The notes: a model not told the origin generated them from the letters alone. A stretch of DNA of 64,000 nucleotides from Prorocentrum cordatum (GCA_963575745.1 CAUYUJ010009857.1:232501-296500), one strand, 5' to 3'; positions 44,790 to 57,090 are shown, counted from the first letter of the stretch. Numbers and translations: made by a program.

Positions 44790-44870
44790 GGCCGACCAGC
44801 TGGTCAGCCGGTCAGCCGGTGAAGGGTCCCATTTGGCCGGTGAAGGGTCCCATCCGGCCGGTGAAGACAT
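44790..44870. repeat. Inverted repeat, right arm
   Basis: GTCAGCCGGTGAAGGGTCCC..GGCCGGTGAAGGGTCCCATC..GTGAAGAC; pairs with 43003-43090. Confidence 0.8.
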
Positions 44871-44974
44871 TTTTCCCGACCCTCCTTGGTTGGGTATTCG
44901 TTTTGAATAGAGCAGTGTGGTCTCCACTCCCTTCTTCTCGTCCCGCCTCCCTCTTGCCTCCTCCTGTCTTGCCT

Positions 44975-46415
44975 GCGAGGGGCTGCGATCTGTGAAACTG
45001 TCGCCACTTTCGAGGCCTGCAAGGGGGCCCAGCACAGTGACGCCACGGGCGGATTCAAATTAGACCTCGCCATCCCTGGGGGGCTGCGATCTGTGAAACT
45101 GTCGCCACTTTCGAGGCCTGCTGGGGGCCCAGCACAGTGACGCCACGCGCGGACTCAAATTAGACCTCGCCATCCCTGGGGGGCTGCGATCTGTGAAACT
45201 GTCGCCACTTTCGAGGCCTGCTGGGGGGCCCAGCACAGTGACGCCACGGGCGGATCAAATTGACCTCGCCATCCCTGGGGGGCTGCGATCTGTGAAACTG
45301 TCGCCACTTTCGAGGCCTGCTGGGGGGCCCAGCACAGTGACGCCACGGCGGATTCAAATTAGACCTCGCCATCCCTGGGGGGCTGCGATCTGTGAAACTG
45401 TCGCCACTTTCGAAGCACAGTTGACCTCGCCATCCCTGGGGGGCTGCGATCTGTGAAACTGTCGCCACTTTCGAGGCCTGCTGGGGGGCCCAGCACAGTG
45501 ACGCCACGGGCGGATTCAAATTAGACCTCGCCATCCCTGGGGGGCTGCGATCTGTGAAACTGTCGCCACTTTCGAGGCCTGCTGGGGGGCCCAGCACAGT
45601 GACGCCACGGCGGATTCAAATTAGACCTCGCCATCCCTGGGGGGCTGCGATCTGTGAAACTGTCGCCACTTTCGAGGCCTGCTGGGGGGCCCAGCACAGT
45701 GACGCCACACGCGGATTCAAATTAGACCTCGCCATCCCTGGGGGGCTGCGATCTGTGAAACTGTCGCCACTTTCGAGGCCTGCTGGGGGGCCCAGCACAG
45801 TGACCCACCGCGGATTCAAATTAGACCTCGCCATCCCTGGGGGGCTGCGATCTGTGAAACTGTCGCCACTTTCGAGGCCTGCTGGGGGGCCCAGCACAGT
45901 GACGCCACGGCGGATTCAAATTAGACCTCGCCATCCCTGGGGGGCTGCGATCTGTGAAACTGTCGCCACTTTCGAGGCCTGCTGGGGGGCCCAGCACAGT
46001 GACGCCACGGGCGGACCCAAATTAGACCTCGCCATCCCTGGGGGGCTGCGATCTGTGAAACTGTCGCCACTTTCGAGGCCTGCTGGGGGGCCCAGCACAG
46101 TGACGCCACGGGCGGACCCAAATTAGACCTCGCCATCCCTGGGGGGCTGCGATCTGTGAAACTGTCGCCACTTTCGAGGCCTGCTGGGGGGCCCAGCACA
46201 GTGACGCCACGGGCGGATTCAAATTAGACCTCGCCATCCCTGGGGGGCTGCGATCTGTGAAACTGTCGCCACTTTCGAGGCCTGCTGGGGGGCCCAGCAC
46301 AGTGACGCCACGCGCGGATTCAAATTAGACCTCGCCATCCCTGGGGGGCTGCGATCTGTGAAACTGTCGCCACTTTCGAGGCCTGCTGGGGGGCCCAGCA
46401 CAGTGACGCGCTACG
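44975..46415. repeat. 101-nt tandem array, ~15 units
   Basis: Each unit contains GGGGGGCTGCGATCTGTGAA, CTGTCGCCACTTTCGAGGCC, a 7-bp hairpin (TGCTGGG, loop GGG, CCCAGCA) and ATTAGACCTCGCCATCCCTG. Units are highly uniform (about 99-102 nt); one near 45402-45460 is internally deleted. The period is not a multiple of three, so open frames rotate. High uniformity suggests recent homogenisation. Confidence 0.95.
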
Positions 46416-46679
46416 CGGATCCACAATAGACCTCCGTATTCTTGGGCCGGAGGGGCTGCGGGTCAGGAGGAGGCGGCGTAGTGCTCAGGAATTGTATTTC
46501 ATCAGCTTTATCAAGCCCTTGTCCTGTAGCCAGTGTCCTGCGAGTCTCCCGAATTCCGTCTGCAGACATATGTAACCCTCGCTCCGTCATCGCCCCCTTA
46601 TAAAGTATCCTAAACTATTTGCACCCCGCGTTTGCGCAGGGGTTGGGTACGTCGCCAGGGTAATTCTCCTGGCCGAAGT

Positions 46680-47060
46680 GGCCCCCGAACTCAGGAACGG
46701 CGCTCTCGCTCGAGACTTCCTCGCAATTCAATCAAGTTGGCGGAGGCTCAGCCACGACGACAGTGGCTCCTCCTCGATACTTCCTCACGATTTATTCCGA
46801 GGACCTTGGCCAGGAACGCCCCCGAACCCAGGAACGGCGCTCTCGCTCGAGACTTTTTCGCGATTCAGCCAAACTGGTGGAGGCCCAACTACGACGACAA
46901 GGGCTCTCGTTCGATACTCCTTCAAGATATATTCGCAAAGGCCCTTGCCAGAGAGGCTCCCGAACTCAAGAGTGGCGCTCTCGCTCGAGATTTTCTCGTC
47001 ATTCAGGCAAGTTGGTGGAGGCCCAGGCACGGCGACAAGGTTCCCGTTCGATATTCTCCA
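46680..47060. repeat. ~137-nt tandem repeat, three units
   Basis: Units begin near 46680, 46817 and 46955. Each holds GGCGCTCTCGCTCGAGA, an ATTCAnnCAAnnTGGnGGAGGC segment and a TCGATACTnCnTCA segment. Single diverged copies lie at 42855 and ~57180. Confidence 0.85.
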
Positions 47061-47094
47061 TATGTATTCCAAGAACCCCTGGCCAGAGACCCCT

Positions 47095-47790
47095 CTTTAG
47101 CGGCCCAATAGGGAGCTCCACAGAAGGCCCCAGAGCCACCGCCCGCATGCGTCACCCCACATGGAGCTCCACCGAAGGCCCCAGACCCACCGCCCGCATG
47201 CGTCACGCACACCCATGTCGGCACACCCCTCACACGTTTCGTGGTCCCATAGGGAGCTCCACCGAAGGCCCCAGTGCCACCGCCCGCATGCGTCACGCAC
47301 GCCACGCCCGTTTCGGCACATCGCTCACACGTTTCGTGGCCCCATAGGGAGCTCCACCGAAGGCCCCAGTGCCACCGCTCACTTGCGTCACCCACGCCCA
47401 TTCTGGCACACTCCTCGTACGTTTCGTGGCCCCACAGGGAGCTCCACCGAAGGCGCCAGTGGGTGCGTTCGCATGCGCCGCCCACCGCACCCATTTCGGC
47501 ACACCCATCACACGTTTCGCGGCACCATAGGGAGCTCCACCGACGGCCCCAACTGCTGCGTTCGCATGCGCCCGCAGCACCTATTTCGGCGCACCTCTCA
47601 CGCGTTTTGTGGCCCCATGGGAATTCCACCGACGGCCCCAGTGGCTGCTGTCGCATGCGGCCACCTGGCAAATTTTGGCACACCCCTCACACGTTTCGTG
47701 GCCCTCTATGGAGCTCCTCCGAATGTGGTGCATACAACGGCGGTTTTAACAACTGCATGTGGTTTGGTCCTTTGCCAGGATGATTTTAGG
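47095..47790. repeat. TCGTGGCCCCATAG array A, ~87-nt units
   Basis: Seven to eight units with GGGAGCTCCACCGAAGGCCC, a CCGCnCGCATGCGnC segment and CACACGTTTCGTGGCCCCAT. The right edge reads ACAACTGCATGTGGTTTGG then TCCTTTGCCAGGAT, a boundary sequence shared with arrays B and C. Confidence 0.85.
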
Positions 47791-50700
47791 CCCCTGGGAG
47801 CCTCTCTCGAGGTCCTCAGGGGCTTCCAGAGAGCTCCGAAGGCCTCCTTAAGGATTGGACCAGGGGAGAAGCCTAGGGCCTATGGTCCCCGTCGCCAGTT
47901 GATCGCTGATCGGGGCATGGAGAGTCTCGCTGTCGCAGGCCTTTCGCCGATCTTTCGGCGACGTATCTTCGATCCCAGGCCAGTGCTTTTCCTCCTGCTC
48001 CCCCCTTCGCCCCCCCCTCAAACCCAGGCTTCTGGTGGCTTGATAAAATCGAGATGGCCCCAGTCCTGGCTGCGCCGGGGGCTCCGGACGCGAGTGCCAG
48101 TCCGTTCCTGGAGCTCCAGAGGCCGCGGCGAGGAGGAGGAGGGAGGGATGGACGGGGAACGGGAGGGACTGGACGGACAGATGCGTGAATGGCGGGACGG
48201 AAGAGTTGAGGGATGGACGGAGGGAACAGGGGGAGGAAGGGGAGATGGAGATGGAGAGGGCGGAGCTGGGAGGGGGACAGCAGGGCAAGAGGGGAAACGT
48301 GGAAATGATGGGATGATGGGGGGAGACAAGGGGCGGCCAAGGGGAACCTTTCCCTCCGATGTCGCATCTATTTGTGGATCTTGACCCCTTCTCCCGGAAG
48401 AGTTTTTCATCAGGAGTTGTTTCTTTTGGTGGTTCTGGGGAGATGGCCTCCAGAGGAATTGGCCTCCAGAGGTCGAAAACGTGGGATGTTCTTTTTGTTT
48501 GCGACGTGCGCATCCGAGTGGAGGCTGGGGACAATTCGGCGGCGCGCAGAAGGGGGTACCGCGAGAAGGGGGGTCCCCGAAGCAGGCAGGGGGCTTCTCC
48601 GAGCCCCTCACGCCTTGGAGAAGTTCCCTGGACGGCTTCAGAGCCCTTCTAAGAAGCCCCCCCTGTCTTTCCAGAACGCCGCCCCCGTCGTCCCTTCCCC
48701 CTTCCCATGTTGTTAGACGTCCGTTTGGGGACCTTCTTGGGGCCCAGCAGACGGATCTGTTCGAGTCTACTTCGATTCCAGTTCGACTGTATGAAGCTCG
48801 CAAGTTCGAGTCAAGCTCGACTCAACGGCTGCAGCATTGACGCATGATTGGGGCGAGTGGCTCCACGAATATCCCCCGAAGGTCCCCTGCGGGCCGCCGG
48901 ACATCGCTCTCCCGCCGCCTCCCCCCCTGGCGCGCAGGCTACTTGGCGTGACGGCCTCCCTGCGGCCCACGCCCAGCACAGGTGCACGGCCGCCGCACGC
49001 CTCCCGAGCGCGCGCCGCGCCTCCCCGTGCGCCGCCGCGGCGGTCTGGAGGCCCCGCGGCTTCTGGGGGTGCTCCATGGGGCCTGGCCCCCTGCCCCGGC
49101 GTGTGGATCCCCGGGGTGCTCCCTCGCCGACGGAGGTGGCTCGAGCCTGCCGGCGCACCTTCCGGGAAGGTGCCACCGCAGACCCCTTCCGGGCCGGGCG
49201 GGCTCGAGCGTGCCGCGCCGGGGCCGACTGCTGCGCGGCGCTCGGGTGCTGAGGGGAGAAGGGAGCCATTTGACGAGTCGGAGAGACGCCGGCAGGAGGA
49301 GGTGGCATCATGACCCGGACATGCGATGCCTCGTTTTCTCCAACGCGGGGTACTAGGGAGTGCCGACCCTTTCCCCAGGAGCAGTTTTTCATCCCGAGTT
49401 GTCCGATGGCCGCGCATTCTCCATGAGGTGGGGACCTGCGGCTCTCAGCCCCGTCTCTCGCACGGGCCTCGCGCCAACGCGGGGGCCGTCTTTTCTCCTG
49501 CCCCTGGGGGCCCCTGGGACGGGCCTCTGGAGGCCACGGCCCAGAGAGGCCGGCCGCCCTGGAGACCGCCAGCCGCGCCTTCGGGACGATCCCAAGACCT
49601 CCAACAGCAGGCTTTTCCCAGTTTCCAGCCTCCCCTAAGATCCTGGCGTTGCATTTTTTCACAGCGTTTTTTTTTTTTTTTTTTCTTATTTCGGGACCCG
49701 CGTGGCCCTCACAGATCGATCCAGCTCCAACGCTCGATAAATGGCGCAGAAAGATGGGGTCTGGGTCTCCGGTCGAGTTAGTGTTCGCGATGGTGCCATT
49801 TTTTTGCATCGTCAGATCTCAGGGTCGAGGGGCCCTCCCTGGGCCCTGGGACCCTCACAACACGGCCCTGGATTAAAGAAGGGCCTCAGAGAAAGGGTCT
49901 CGGGACGGACCGCGCATTGAGAAAATCAAGATATCGGATGTCTGGGACCCTCGGCGTCCTCTGAGATCCAACATTGCGAGCAAGTTGCACCCTCTGGCAA
50001 AAAGTCGCGACTGGAGCCCCAGACCCTAGACCCCATCTTTCGGCGGCTCTTTTCGAGCCGGGTCGAGCTGCGATGGTGCTGGGGCCCGAGAGGGCGAGGG
50101 ATCGAGGATGTCCCTGGGCCGATTCCTTCGGCGCGGCTAGAGCCCAGATCTTTTTTAGTGCGCCCGGAGGCCATTGGAGGCCGCAGGGGTCCCAGGAGCG
50201 CGCGGAGCCAGCTTGGAGAGGTCGGGGGCGGCCAAGAGGGTGTGGTGACTGCGGGAGGGTTGGAGATCATGGCTGGGGCCATGCCATCTCCCCGGATTTC
50301 TTCTTCTTCTTCTTCTTCTTCTTCTTCTTTCAATGCGTTCTTGGGCCCCCTTGGGCCCCCGTCGCCCGCGCACGTGCCACGGGCCATGCTTTGCGACCCC
50401 CCCTCTCGAGAGAGGGCGGGGGCGCGGCTGGAACGCCTGGGCGGCCCGACGACGATGCCGACGCCGGCAGCGATGGCGACGAGGAGCAGCAGCAGCAGCA
50501 GGCGCTGCCAGTGGTCAGTCGCGAGCACGTCCCGCCTACCCTGGGGGCTCTCCTCTTCGACGACGGCGCCGGCGGCGCAGACGGCGAATGCGACGACGAT
50601 TACGACGATGACGATGATGACCTCCAGGCCTGTTCGTGGGTGTGTTCGGAGCAGAATTTCGAGTTGGATTTTGCCGTGGCCGCGAGGGCGCCACCGGAGG

Positions 50701-50911
50701 CCTAAGAAAGACCAGATTCTTTCGAGGGCCTCGATCCTCAATCCTCGAGGGGCATCGATAAGAATCCGAGTAAGTTTGCCGCCTATGCTCCTTCCAGGCT
50801 TTCTCCTGGCTATTGTTTTTTCCCAACCATCCTGTGGTGTTGGGTCCTCGTTTTGAAGAGACAGCGCCCCGCGTTCCTTCCTCCTCCCGTTGCCCCTTCC
50901 CTCCTCCTCGC
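47791..50911. other. No gene recognised; poly(T), TTC run, acidic frame
   Basis: Mixed DNA. Poly(T) of ~16 lies at 49668-49684, and TTC triplets at 50298-50330. 50437-50640 gives an acidic plus-strand reading (RPDDDADAGSDGDEEQ.. and ALLFDDGAGGADGECDDDY) that could be an exon ending at CTCCAG|GC, but nothing else supports it. 50825-50885 (CCATCCTGTGGTGTTGGG..) recurs at 56236. Confidence 0.45.
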
Positions 50912-50918
50912 ATCATCG

Positions 50919-51006
<88 letters not shown>

Positions 51007-51014
51007 TATCATCA
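50912..51014. repeat. (TCA)n microsatellite
   Basis: Almost pure ATC/TCA over ~100 nt, one variant near 51007. Confidence 0.97.
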
Positions 51015-51015
51015 A

Positions 51016-51490
51016 GGCCGGAGCGATTGTCGACGTCGAGGCGCACGTCCCGGAGCTCTACAGGACGGACTCCCACGGCGGCGTGATGGAGGCGATCTTG
51101 GGCGTATGCTGGAGGTGGCCGGCCAGTGTGACGTGGACGTGGCTTGACGTCACGGTGCACTCCTACCCGGACGGTGGTGCTCGAGCTGCAGCCGCGGATG
51201 TGCATTTGGCGACGCGCGCCGCAGAGCGTTCCAAGCGCCAGCGGTACGGCGATCGTGTCGCCGCCTTCGCAGTCGGCGTCGGCGGCCGGCTGGGAGAGGA
51301 TGCCCTGGCCATCCTGCGCCAGATCGACGTGGACGCGGCGGCCAACCACGCGTGGGTGGCACGAGGCCTCCCGGCGCCGCCCCCGAGCCGGGCGCTGCTA
51401 GCTGCCACCAGCGCTGCCGCGGTGGCCGCGGAGGCTGCGGCCATCCTCGGCGCCATTGCGCCGCTGCCGCCGCCGCCAGAGGAGGGCTGA
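51016..51490 (+). pseudogene. Retrotransposon C-terminal-like fragment
   Basis: A plus frame reads out of the TCA array into AGAIVDVEAHVPELYRTDSH, then MEAILGVCWRWPASVTWTWL, LDVTVHSYPDG, TRAAERSKRQRYGDRVAAFA, VGGRLGEDALAILRQIDVDA and an Ala-rich end, stopping at 51490. I associate the pattern LDVTV..A..AE..K..RYG..V..L..GRLG..L..L with the C-termini of dinoflagellate retrotransposon proteins that may carry a restriction-endonuclease-like fold; this is from memory of the family. No RT is present next to it. Upstream the frame is pure repeat, so its 5' part is lost. It lies between two TCA arrays and next to array B. Confidence 0.45.
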
Positions 51491-51554
51491 GGTGGCCAGC
51501 CGGCGGGGCCTTCAAAGTTGGAGGGGTTGAATCGTATGTGACCGTGAAGTGGAG

Positions 51555-51619
51555 ATTCGTCATCCTCATCATCGTCACCATCATCATCATCATAATCATC
51601 ATCATCATCATCATCATCG

Positions 51620-51705
<86 letters not shown>

Positions 51706-51735
51706 TCATCATCATCATCATCACCATAATCATCG
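51555..51735. repeat. (ATC/TCA)n microsatellite
   Basis: TCA triplets with a few variants; shifts phase near 51706. Confidence 0.96.
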
Positions 51736-51765
51736 TCATCATCATTCTCGTCATCATCATCACCC

Positions 51766-53000
51766 TCACGAGGATCGTGGCCCCATAGGAGCTCCACCGA
51801 AGGCGCCAGTAGCAAAGTGCACGTGGCGGCCTCGGGCAATTTCGGCACACCCCTCACGAGGATCGTGGCCCCAGAGGAGCTCCGCCGAAGGCGCCAGTAG
51901 CAAAGTGCGCATGGCGGCCTCGGGCCATTTCGGAACACCCCTCACGAGGAACGTGGCCCCATAGGAGCTCCACCGAAGGCGCCAGTGGCAGGGTTCGCAC
52001 GGCGGCTTCGGGCCATTTCGGCACACCCCTCACGAGGATCGTGGCCCCATAGGAGCTCCACCGAAGGCGCCAGTAGCAAAGTGCGCATGGCGGCCTCGGG
52101 CCATGTCGGCACACCCCTCACGAGGATCGTGGCCCCGTCGGAGCTCCACCGAAGGCGCCAGTAGCAAAGTGCGCATGGCGGCCTCGGGCCATTTCGGCAC
52201 ACGCCTCACGAGGATCGTGGCCCCATGGGGTACTCTACCGAAGGTCCCAGTGGCAGGGTTCCCATGGCGGCCTCGGGCCATTTTGGCACACCCCTCACGA
52301 GGATCGTGGCCCCATAGGAGCTCCACCAGTGCGCGTGGTGGCTTCGGGCCATTTCGGCACACCCCTCACGAGGATCGTGGCCCCATAGGAACTCCACCGA
52401 AGGCGCCAGTAGCAAAATGCGCATGGCGGCCTCGGGCCATTTCGGCACACCCCTCACGAGGATCGTGGCCCCATCGGAGCTCCACCGAAGGCGCCAGTAG
52501 CAAAATGCGCGTGGCGGCCTCGGGCCATTTCGGCACACCCCTGACGAGGATCGTGGCCCCATAGGAGCTCCACCGAAGGCGCCAGTGGCAGGGTTCGCAC
52601 GGCGGCTTCGGGCCATTTCGGCACACCCCTCACGAGGATCGTGGCCCCATAGGAGCTCCACCGAAGGCGCCAGCGGCAGGGTTCACATGGCGGCTTCGGG
52701 CCATTTCGGCACACTCCTCGCGAGGATAGTGGCCACACAGGGAGCTCCACCGAAGGCGCCAGTGGCAGGGTTCGCATGGCGGCCTCGGGCCATGTCGGCA
52801 CACCCCTCACGAGGATCGTGGCCAGCTCCGCCGAAGGCCCGCAGTGGCAGGGTTCGCACGGCGGCCTCGGGCCATTTCGGCACACCACTCACGAGGATCG
52901 TGACCCCATAGGGAGCTCCACCGAAGGCCCCCGGTGGCAGGGTTCCCATGGCGGCCTCGGGCCATTTTGGCACACCCCTCACGAGGATCGTGGCCCCATG
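51766..53000. repeat. TCGTGGCCCCATAG array B, 88-nt units
   Basis: About 14 units: CCTCACGAGGATCGTGGCCC, CATAGGAGCTCCACCGAAGG, CGCCAGTnGCAnnGTnCGCA, TGGCGGCCTCGGGCCATTTC and GGCACACC. The period is 88 nt, and open frames on the minus strand recur every 88 nt for that reason. One unit near 52320 is shortened. Confidence 0.95.
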
Positions 53001-53002
53001 CT

Positions 53003-53196
53003 TGTGCTGCTTCAACAACCGCGCCTGGGCGTCGTACTCCGTCCGCCTTCTCGACGTGCACCGACACCTCCTCCCTCATGGCTCTCAAAGCCCTCTCCTG
53101 CTTCTGCTCCTCGGTCAGAGGGAGGCCGTCCTTGTCGTCGTCGGCGCCCGCGAAGACGGGCACGAACGTGTTCCTGAGCATGTCGGGCTCCGGCGG
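53003..53196 (-). CDS. Possible exon, minus strand, unrecognised
   Basis: Directly after array B a unique stretch has one protein-like minus-strand reading: PEPDMLRNTFVPVFAGADDD, then KDGLPLTEEQKQERALRAMR and EEVSVHVEKADGV. Its composition (acidic/basic balance, normal codons) contrasts with the repeats on both sides. Near the end the minus strand reads CGCCCAG|GCGCGG, which could be a GC-type donor of the kind dinoflagellates use. Past that point the frame enters array units. I recognise no family. If it is an exon, array B would be intronic. A competing reading (EYDAQARLLKQHKHG) in another frame suggests a shift or a different boundary. Confidence 0.35.
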
Positions 53197-53923
53197 GAAG
53201 CCGTGGCCACATAGGGAGCGCGGGGGAAGATGGGATTCACAATTGCGGTATTCACAACTGCATATGGTTGGGTCCTTCGCCAGGCTATTTTTTTTCCGAG
53301 CCGCGTCTCGCCGCCGTGGTGACAAGTGCTTTCAGGGACTCGCCGATATCGAAACGAAGACGTCAACCTCGATCCTCGGACCTCGGATCTGGATCTTCCC
53401 TGTCCCGATCAGAAACCGCTCGAACTTAGTCCCTGGACCTCTCCTGGGGTTCAGCCTGGCCAGTTTTTACTTCCGGATCGATTTCTGACGGCCCCGAGGC
53501 CCGAAACCGTCCCAAGGGTTTGAACATTACGGTAGACCCTTTCGGGCCCCGATCCGCACTTCTCGATCCTCCGTCCTCCGAGGTCTCGGGAGGCCTCCGG
53601 AGTCCCGAGGAGGCCTCCCAGGCCCCCTGGAGGTTTCTGGAAGCCAACGACTATCAGAAGCGATCGGAGGCCTTTGAAGGCCTTCGAAACCTTTGAGAGC
53701 GTCCTCTGAGATCCTTCCTTGCGAAAAGCATAGTAAACAGTGAAGCGTCTCGGCCACGTCCCGGCTTCCGAAACTGGGCGAGAGCGCCTGCCGATCAAAC
53801 AACAGACCGATCAAACAACCTGGATTCCCGAACCTCGATCCCCGAGCCTCAATCATCCTCCCTCGGTCCCGCCTTCGGCGTCAGCGTTCGCACGTTGCCG
53901 CCGCCCCGTCACCGCCGCGGGAA
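53197..53923. other. No gene recognised; array B right boundary at 53245-53290
   Basis: Holds the shared boundary CACAACTGCATATGGTTGGG then TCCTTCGCCAGG. The rest is mixed DNA. Confidence 0.5.
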
Positions 53924-54005
53924 GGAGGGAGGAGGGAGGGAGGGAGGGAGGGAGGGAGGGCGGGAGGGAGGGAGGGAGGGAGGGAGGGCGGGAGGGCGAC
54001 GATCG

Positions 54006-54040
<35 letters not shown>

Positions 54041-54095
54041 CTCCTCCTCCTCCTCCTCCTCTTCCTCCTCCTCCTCCTCCTCCTCCTCCGCTCCT
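53924..54095. repeat. (GGGA)n, (CGT)n and (CTC)n in series
   Basis: 53924-53996 is GGGA/AGGG; 54000-54035 is CGT; 54036-54095 is CTC with variants. Confidence 0.95.
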
Positions 54096-54224
54096 CCCTC
54101 GATCCCGCTTCCCCGAGGCGCCACCGCCCTGTCCGCGTGGTGCCCGCTGCAGGAGCCGAGCGGGCCGCTCGCGCCCCTGCAGGCGGGGAGCGCCCGCGCC
54201 CCTCCCATCCCCTCCCCCTCCCTC

Positions 54225-54665
54225 GGCGGGGCGCGGTCCGACCCGTGGGGCGCCCTCGGGGGCCGCCCTTCGTGGCCCCCGCTCGTTCGCGCCCGTCGTG
54301 GCCCCATAGGCATGCCCTTCGTGGCCCCGCCGTCGCCCTTCGTGGCCCCCTCGCTGCCCTTCGTGGCCGTTGCTGCCCTCTGTGGCCCCGTCTTTGCCCT
54401 CCGCGGCCCAATATGTGTATGCCCTTCGTGACCCCCGCTCGTTCGCGCCCGTCGTGGCCCCATGTGCATGCCCTTCGTGGCCCCGCTGTCGCTCTTCGTG
54501 GCCCCCTCGCTGTCCTACGTGGCCCCGTCGTTGCCTTCTGTGGCCCCGCATTATCTGCCCTTCGTGGCCCCCGCTCGTTCGCGCTCCTCGTGGCCCCATA
54601 TGCATTCCCTTCGTGTCCCAGCTGTCGCCCTTCATGGCCTAGTTCGTGACCTTGGTGGCCCCGCT
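54225..54665. repeat. 21-nt minisatellite GCCCTTCGTGGCCCC..
   Basis: Units GCCCTTCGTGGCCCCGCTGTC and variants (CTCGCT, GTCGTT ends), with longer units carrying CGCTCGTTCGCGCCC. The period is a multiple of three, so one frame gives a 7-residue repeat. The same family fills 57.6-58.5 kb. Confidence 0.88.
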
Positions 54666-54701
54666 GTCGTTCTCTCTCTCGCTCTCGCTTTCGCTCGTCG
54701 T

Positions 54702-54733
<32 letters not shown>

Positions 54734-55000
54734 ACGTCGTCCTCGTCGACGTCATCGTCGTCGTGGTCGGTCCCCTGTCCGTCCCTCTTGGGGTCGGGTT
54801 GCCGCCGATCAGCGCTGCCGCTGGCCAGGCCGACGGTCCGCGGCCGCTCCGCCGCTTGCCGGGGCCGGGCCTGCAGGGAAGAAAGGTTTACCCCCCAAAA
54901 GGGGTACGATCGAGGATGAAGAGGGCGGGTATCGAGGGTTTGGGAAGTACGCGTTAACGGTCACTCGAGCAGATAAGAGCGAACAATCTTAAACTAATTC
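54666..55000. other. No gene recognised; CGT-rich stretch at 54695-54770
   Basis: TCGTCG triplets, then unique DNA. A reading with GLQGRKVYPPKGVRSRMKR is plus-strand but unsupported. Confidence 0.45.
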
Positions 55001-55164
<164 letters not shown>

Positions 55165-55199
55165 AACATTATTCATTCTAAAGAATAATTATTGTTGGG

Positions 55200-55840
55200 C
55201 CCCCTGGTGCGCGCCCCCCCTGCGCCGCCTAGGCCGCAGCTACATTTTCATCATTTTCGTGAGGAAGCCTCAGGTAATTCGATGTGATCAAGATCCGGTT
55301 GTTTTGTTGTAATCCCGCTTTCCCTTGCAAAAAACACTATAAAATGACATTTCTTGTTCTAATATAATCAAATTTCAAGAATCCCTTGCAAAAAATAAGG
55401 TAAAGTGGACATTCGCGCGCGCAAGACGAAATCCTTCCAAAAGCTTAGTGTTCGGAGCGATTTTAACATAAAAACATCAAAAAACCAATGGTTTTTCAAC
55501 AAAAAAATGTCAAAATCTCATCCCGCGCGCTCTTGCGGATTCGTAGGAAACCCAACACTTTTTAAACATTTCTGTCAAACGGGCTTTTGCGAGCAACTTT
55601 TTCGAACTTCTGCGACAACGGTTGCGCACCTGCCAGGGCCATCATCCCTGTCAAATAATACCATGCGGGACACATTCGTTTTTTCTTCGCGCGCGCACGC
55701 CGAAATCTCCAAAAACCATTGGGCTTCTTAAGAATTTTAGCACCGCGCATCATAAAATCACACGAATCGCACCGTAGGTCCTCGAAAAACACCTGCACGA
55801 CTTTTCAAAATTTCTACCCGCGCGCGCTGTCCTAACAACT
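55200..55840. repeat. Diverged copy of the ~1.1-kb module, AT-richer
   Basis: CGCGCGCGCAAGACGAAATC..CTTCCAAAA and later CGCGCGCACGCCGAAATCTCC correspond to the blocks repeated at 10-13 kb; CTTGCGGATTCGTAGG and GCGACAACGGTTG resemble TTGCGAGTTCTTGCGACAAC at 12.6 kb. It is notably AT-richer than those copies. Confidence 0.6.
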
Positions 55841-56064
55841 TCTGTGGGTGTGTACTCCACGCCAGTGTAGTAGCCACGGTCGTCCGCAGGCCACGAAGTG
55901 AAGTGTCCGAACGTCATAGGGCGGGAAGCTGGGTGTGGGTGGTGGCGAAGAGTCGTGTGGATATTTGGTAGAGCTTGCACTGCCCCCCCACAAAGTGGGG
56001 GTATTGGCTGGCGTCGCATGAAAACCCTGGCACTGGTGAGAACACTGAGCGTTCGGGTAAAGTG

Positions 56065-56178
56065 ATTGTTGTTGTTGTTGTTGTTGTTGTTCTTGTTGTT
56101 GTTGTTTTTGTTGTTGTTGTTCTTGTTCTTGTTGTTGTTGTTGTGGTTGTCGTTGTTGTTCTTGTTGTCGTTGCTGCT
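56065..56178. repeat. (GTT)n microsatellite
   Basis: GTT with TTC and GTC variants. Confidence 0.95.
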
Positions 56179-56235
56179 CAACTACCATCTCTGAATAATT
56201 ACTGTTAATCCCCCCGCCCGGTGCACATCATATTA

Positions 56236-57090
56236 CCATCCTGTGCTGTTGGGTCCTCCTTTTGAAGAGACAGCGCCCCGCGTCCTCCCTCCTCCTCCTC
56301 CTCCTCCTCCTCCTCCCCTCCTCCCTCCTTCCTCCTCCCCCTCCGCCATGCGTTTCACTCACCCAGTGCAGTTTTTCGTGGCCCCATAGGAAGCCCCACC
56401 GAAGGTCCTATTGCTGCCGGTCGCATGCGTCCCGCACACCCAGTACAGCGTTTCGTGGCCTTCCTCCCCCTGCTCGCTGCGTTTCACCCACCCAGTACAT
56501 CGTTTCGTGGCCCCATAGGGAGCCCCACCGAAGGTCCCAGTGCTGCCAGCCGCATGCGTCCCGCACACCCAGTACAGCGTTTCGTGGCCCTCCTCCCTGT
56601 TTTTTTTTTTTTTTTTGCGTTTCACCCACCCAGTACAACATTTCGTGGCCCCATAGGGAGCCCCGCCGAAGGTCCCAGTGCTGCCGGCCGCATGCGTCCC
56701 GCACACCCGCTACAGCGTTTCCTGGAAGCTCCACCGAAACCATCAGTGGGACCGTCCGCACGCGTCCCGAAACACGTCCCGGAACCTTAATTTGGCATTT
56801 CCTCTCACCCAGTACAGCGTTTCGTGTCCCCATAGGGAGCTCCACCGAGGGCCCCAGTGCCACCGTCCGCATGCGTCCCCGAAACCCAATGTGGCATTTT
56901 CACACACACCCATTACATCCGTGGCCCCATAGGAAGCTCCACCGAAGCGCCCAGTGGGACCGTCCGCATGCGCCCTGGAAGCCCAATTTGGCACACCACC
57001 CACTCAGTACAGCGTTCCCCCCACCCAGTGCAGCGCTTCGTTGCCCCATAGGGAGCTTCATGGTTGGGTCCTTCGCCGGGATAATTTGTC
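56236..57090. repeat. TCGTGGCCCCATAG array C, ~80-110-nt units
   Basis: Left flank CCATCCTGTGCTGTTGGGTC..GAGACAGCGCCCCGCG as at 50825; then a CTC run; then about seven units with CCCAGTACAGCGTTTCGTGG, CCCCATAGGGAGCCCCACCG and a CCnGCCGCATGCGTCCCGC segment. Right boundary GGTTGGGTCCTTCGCCGGG (57063). Confidence 0.88.
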
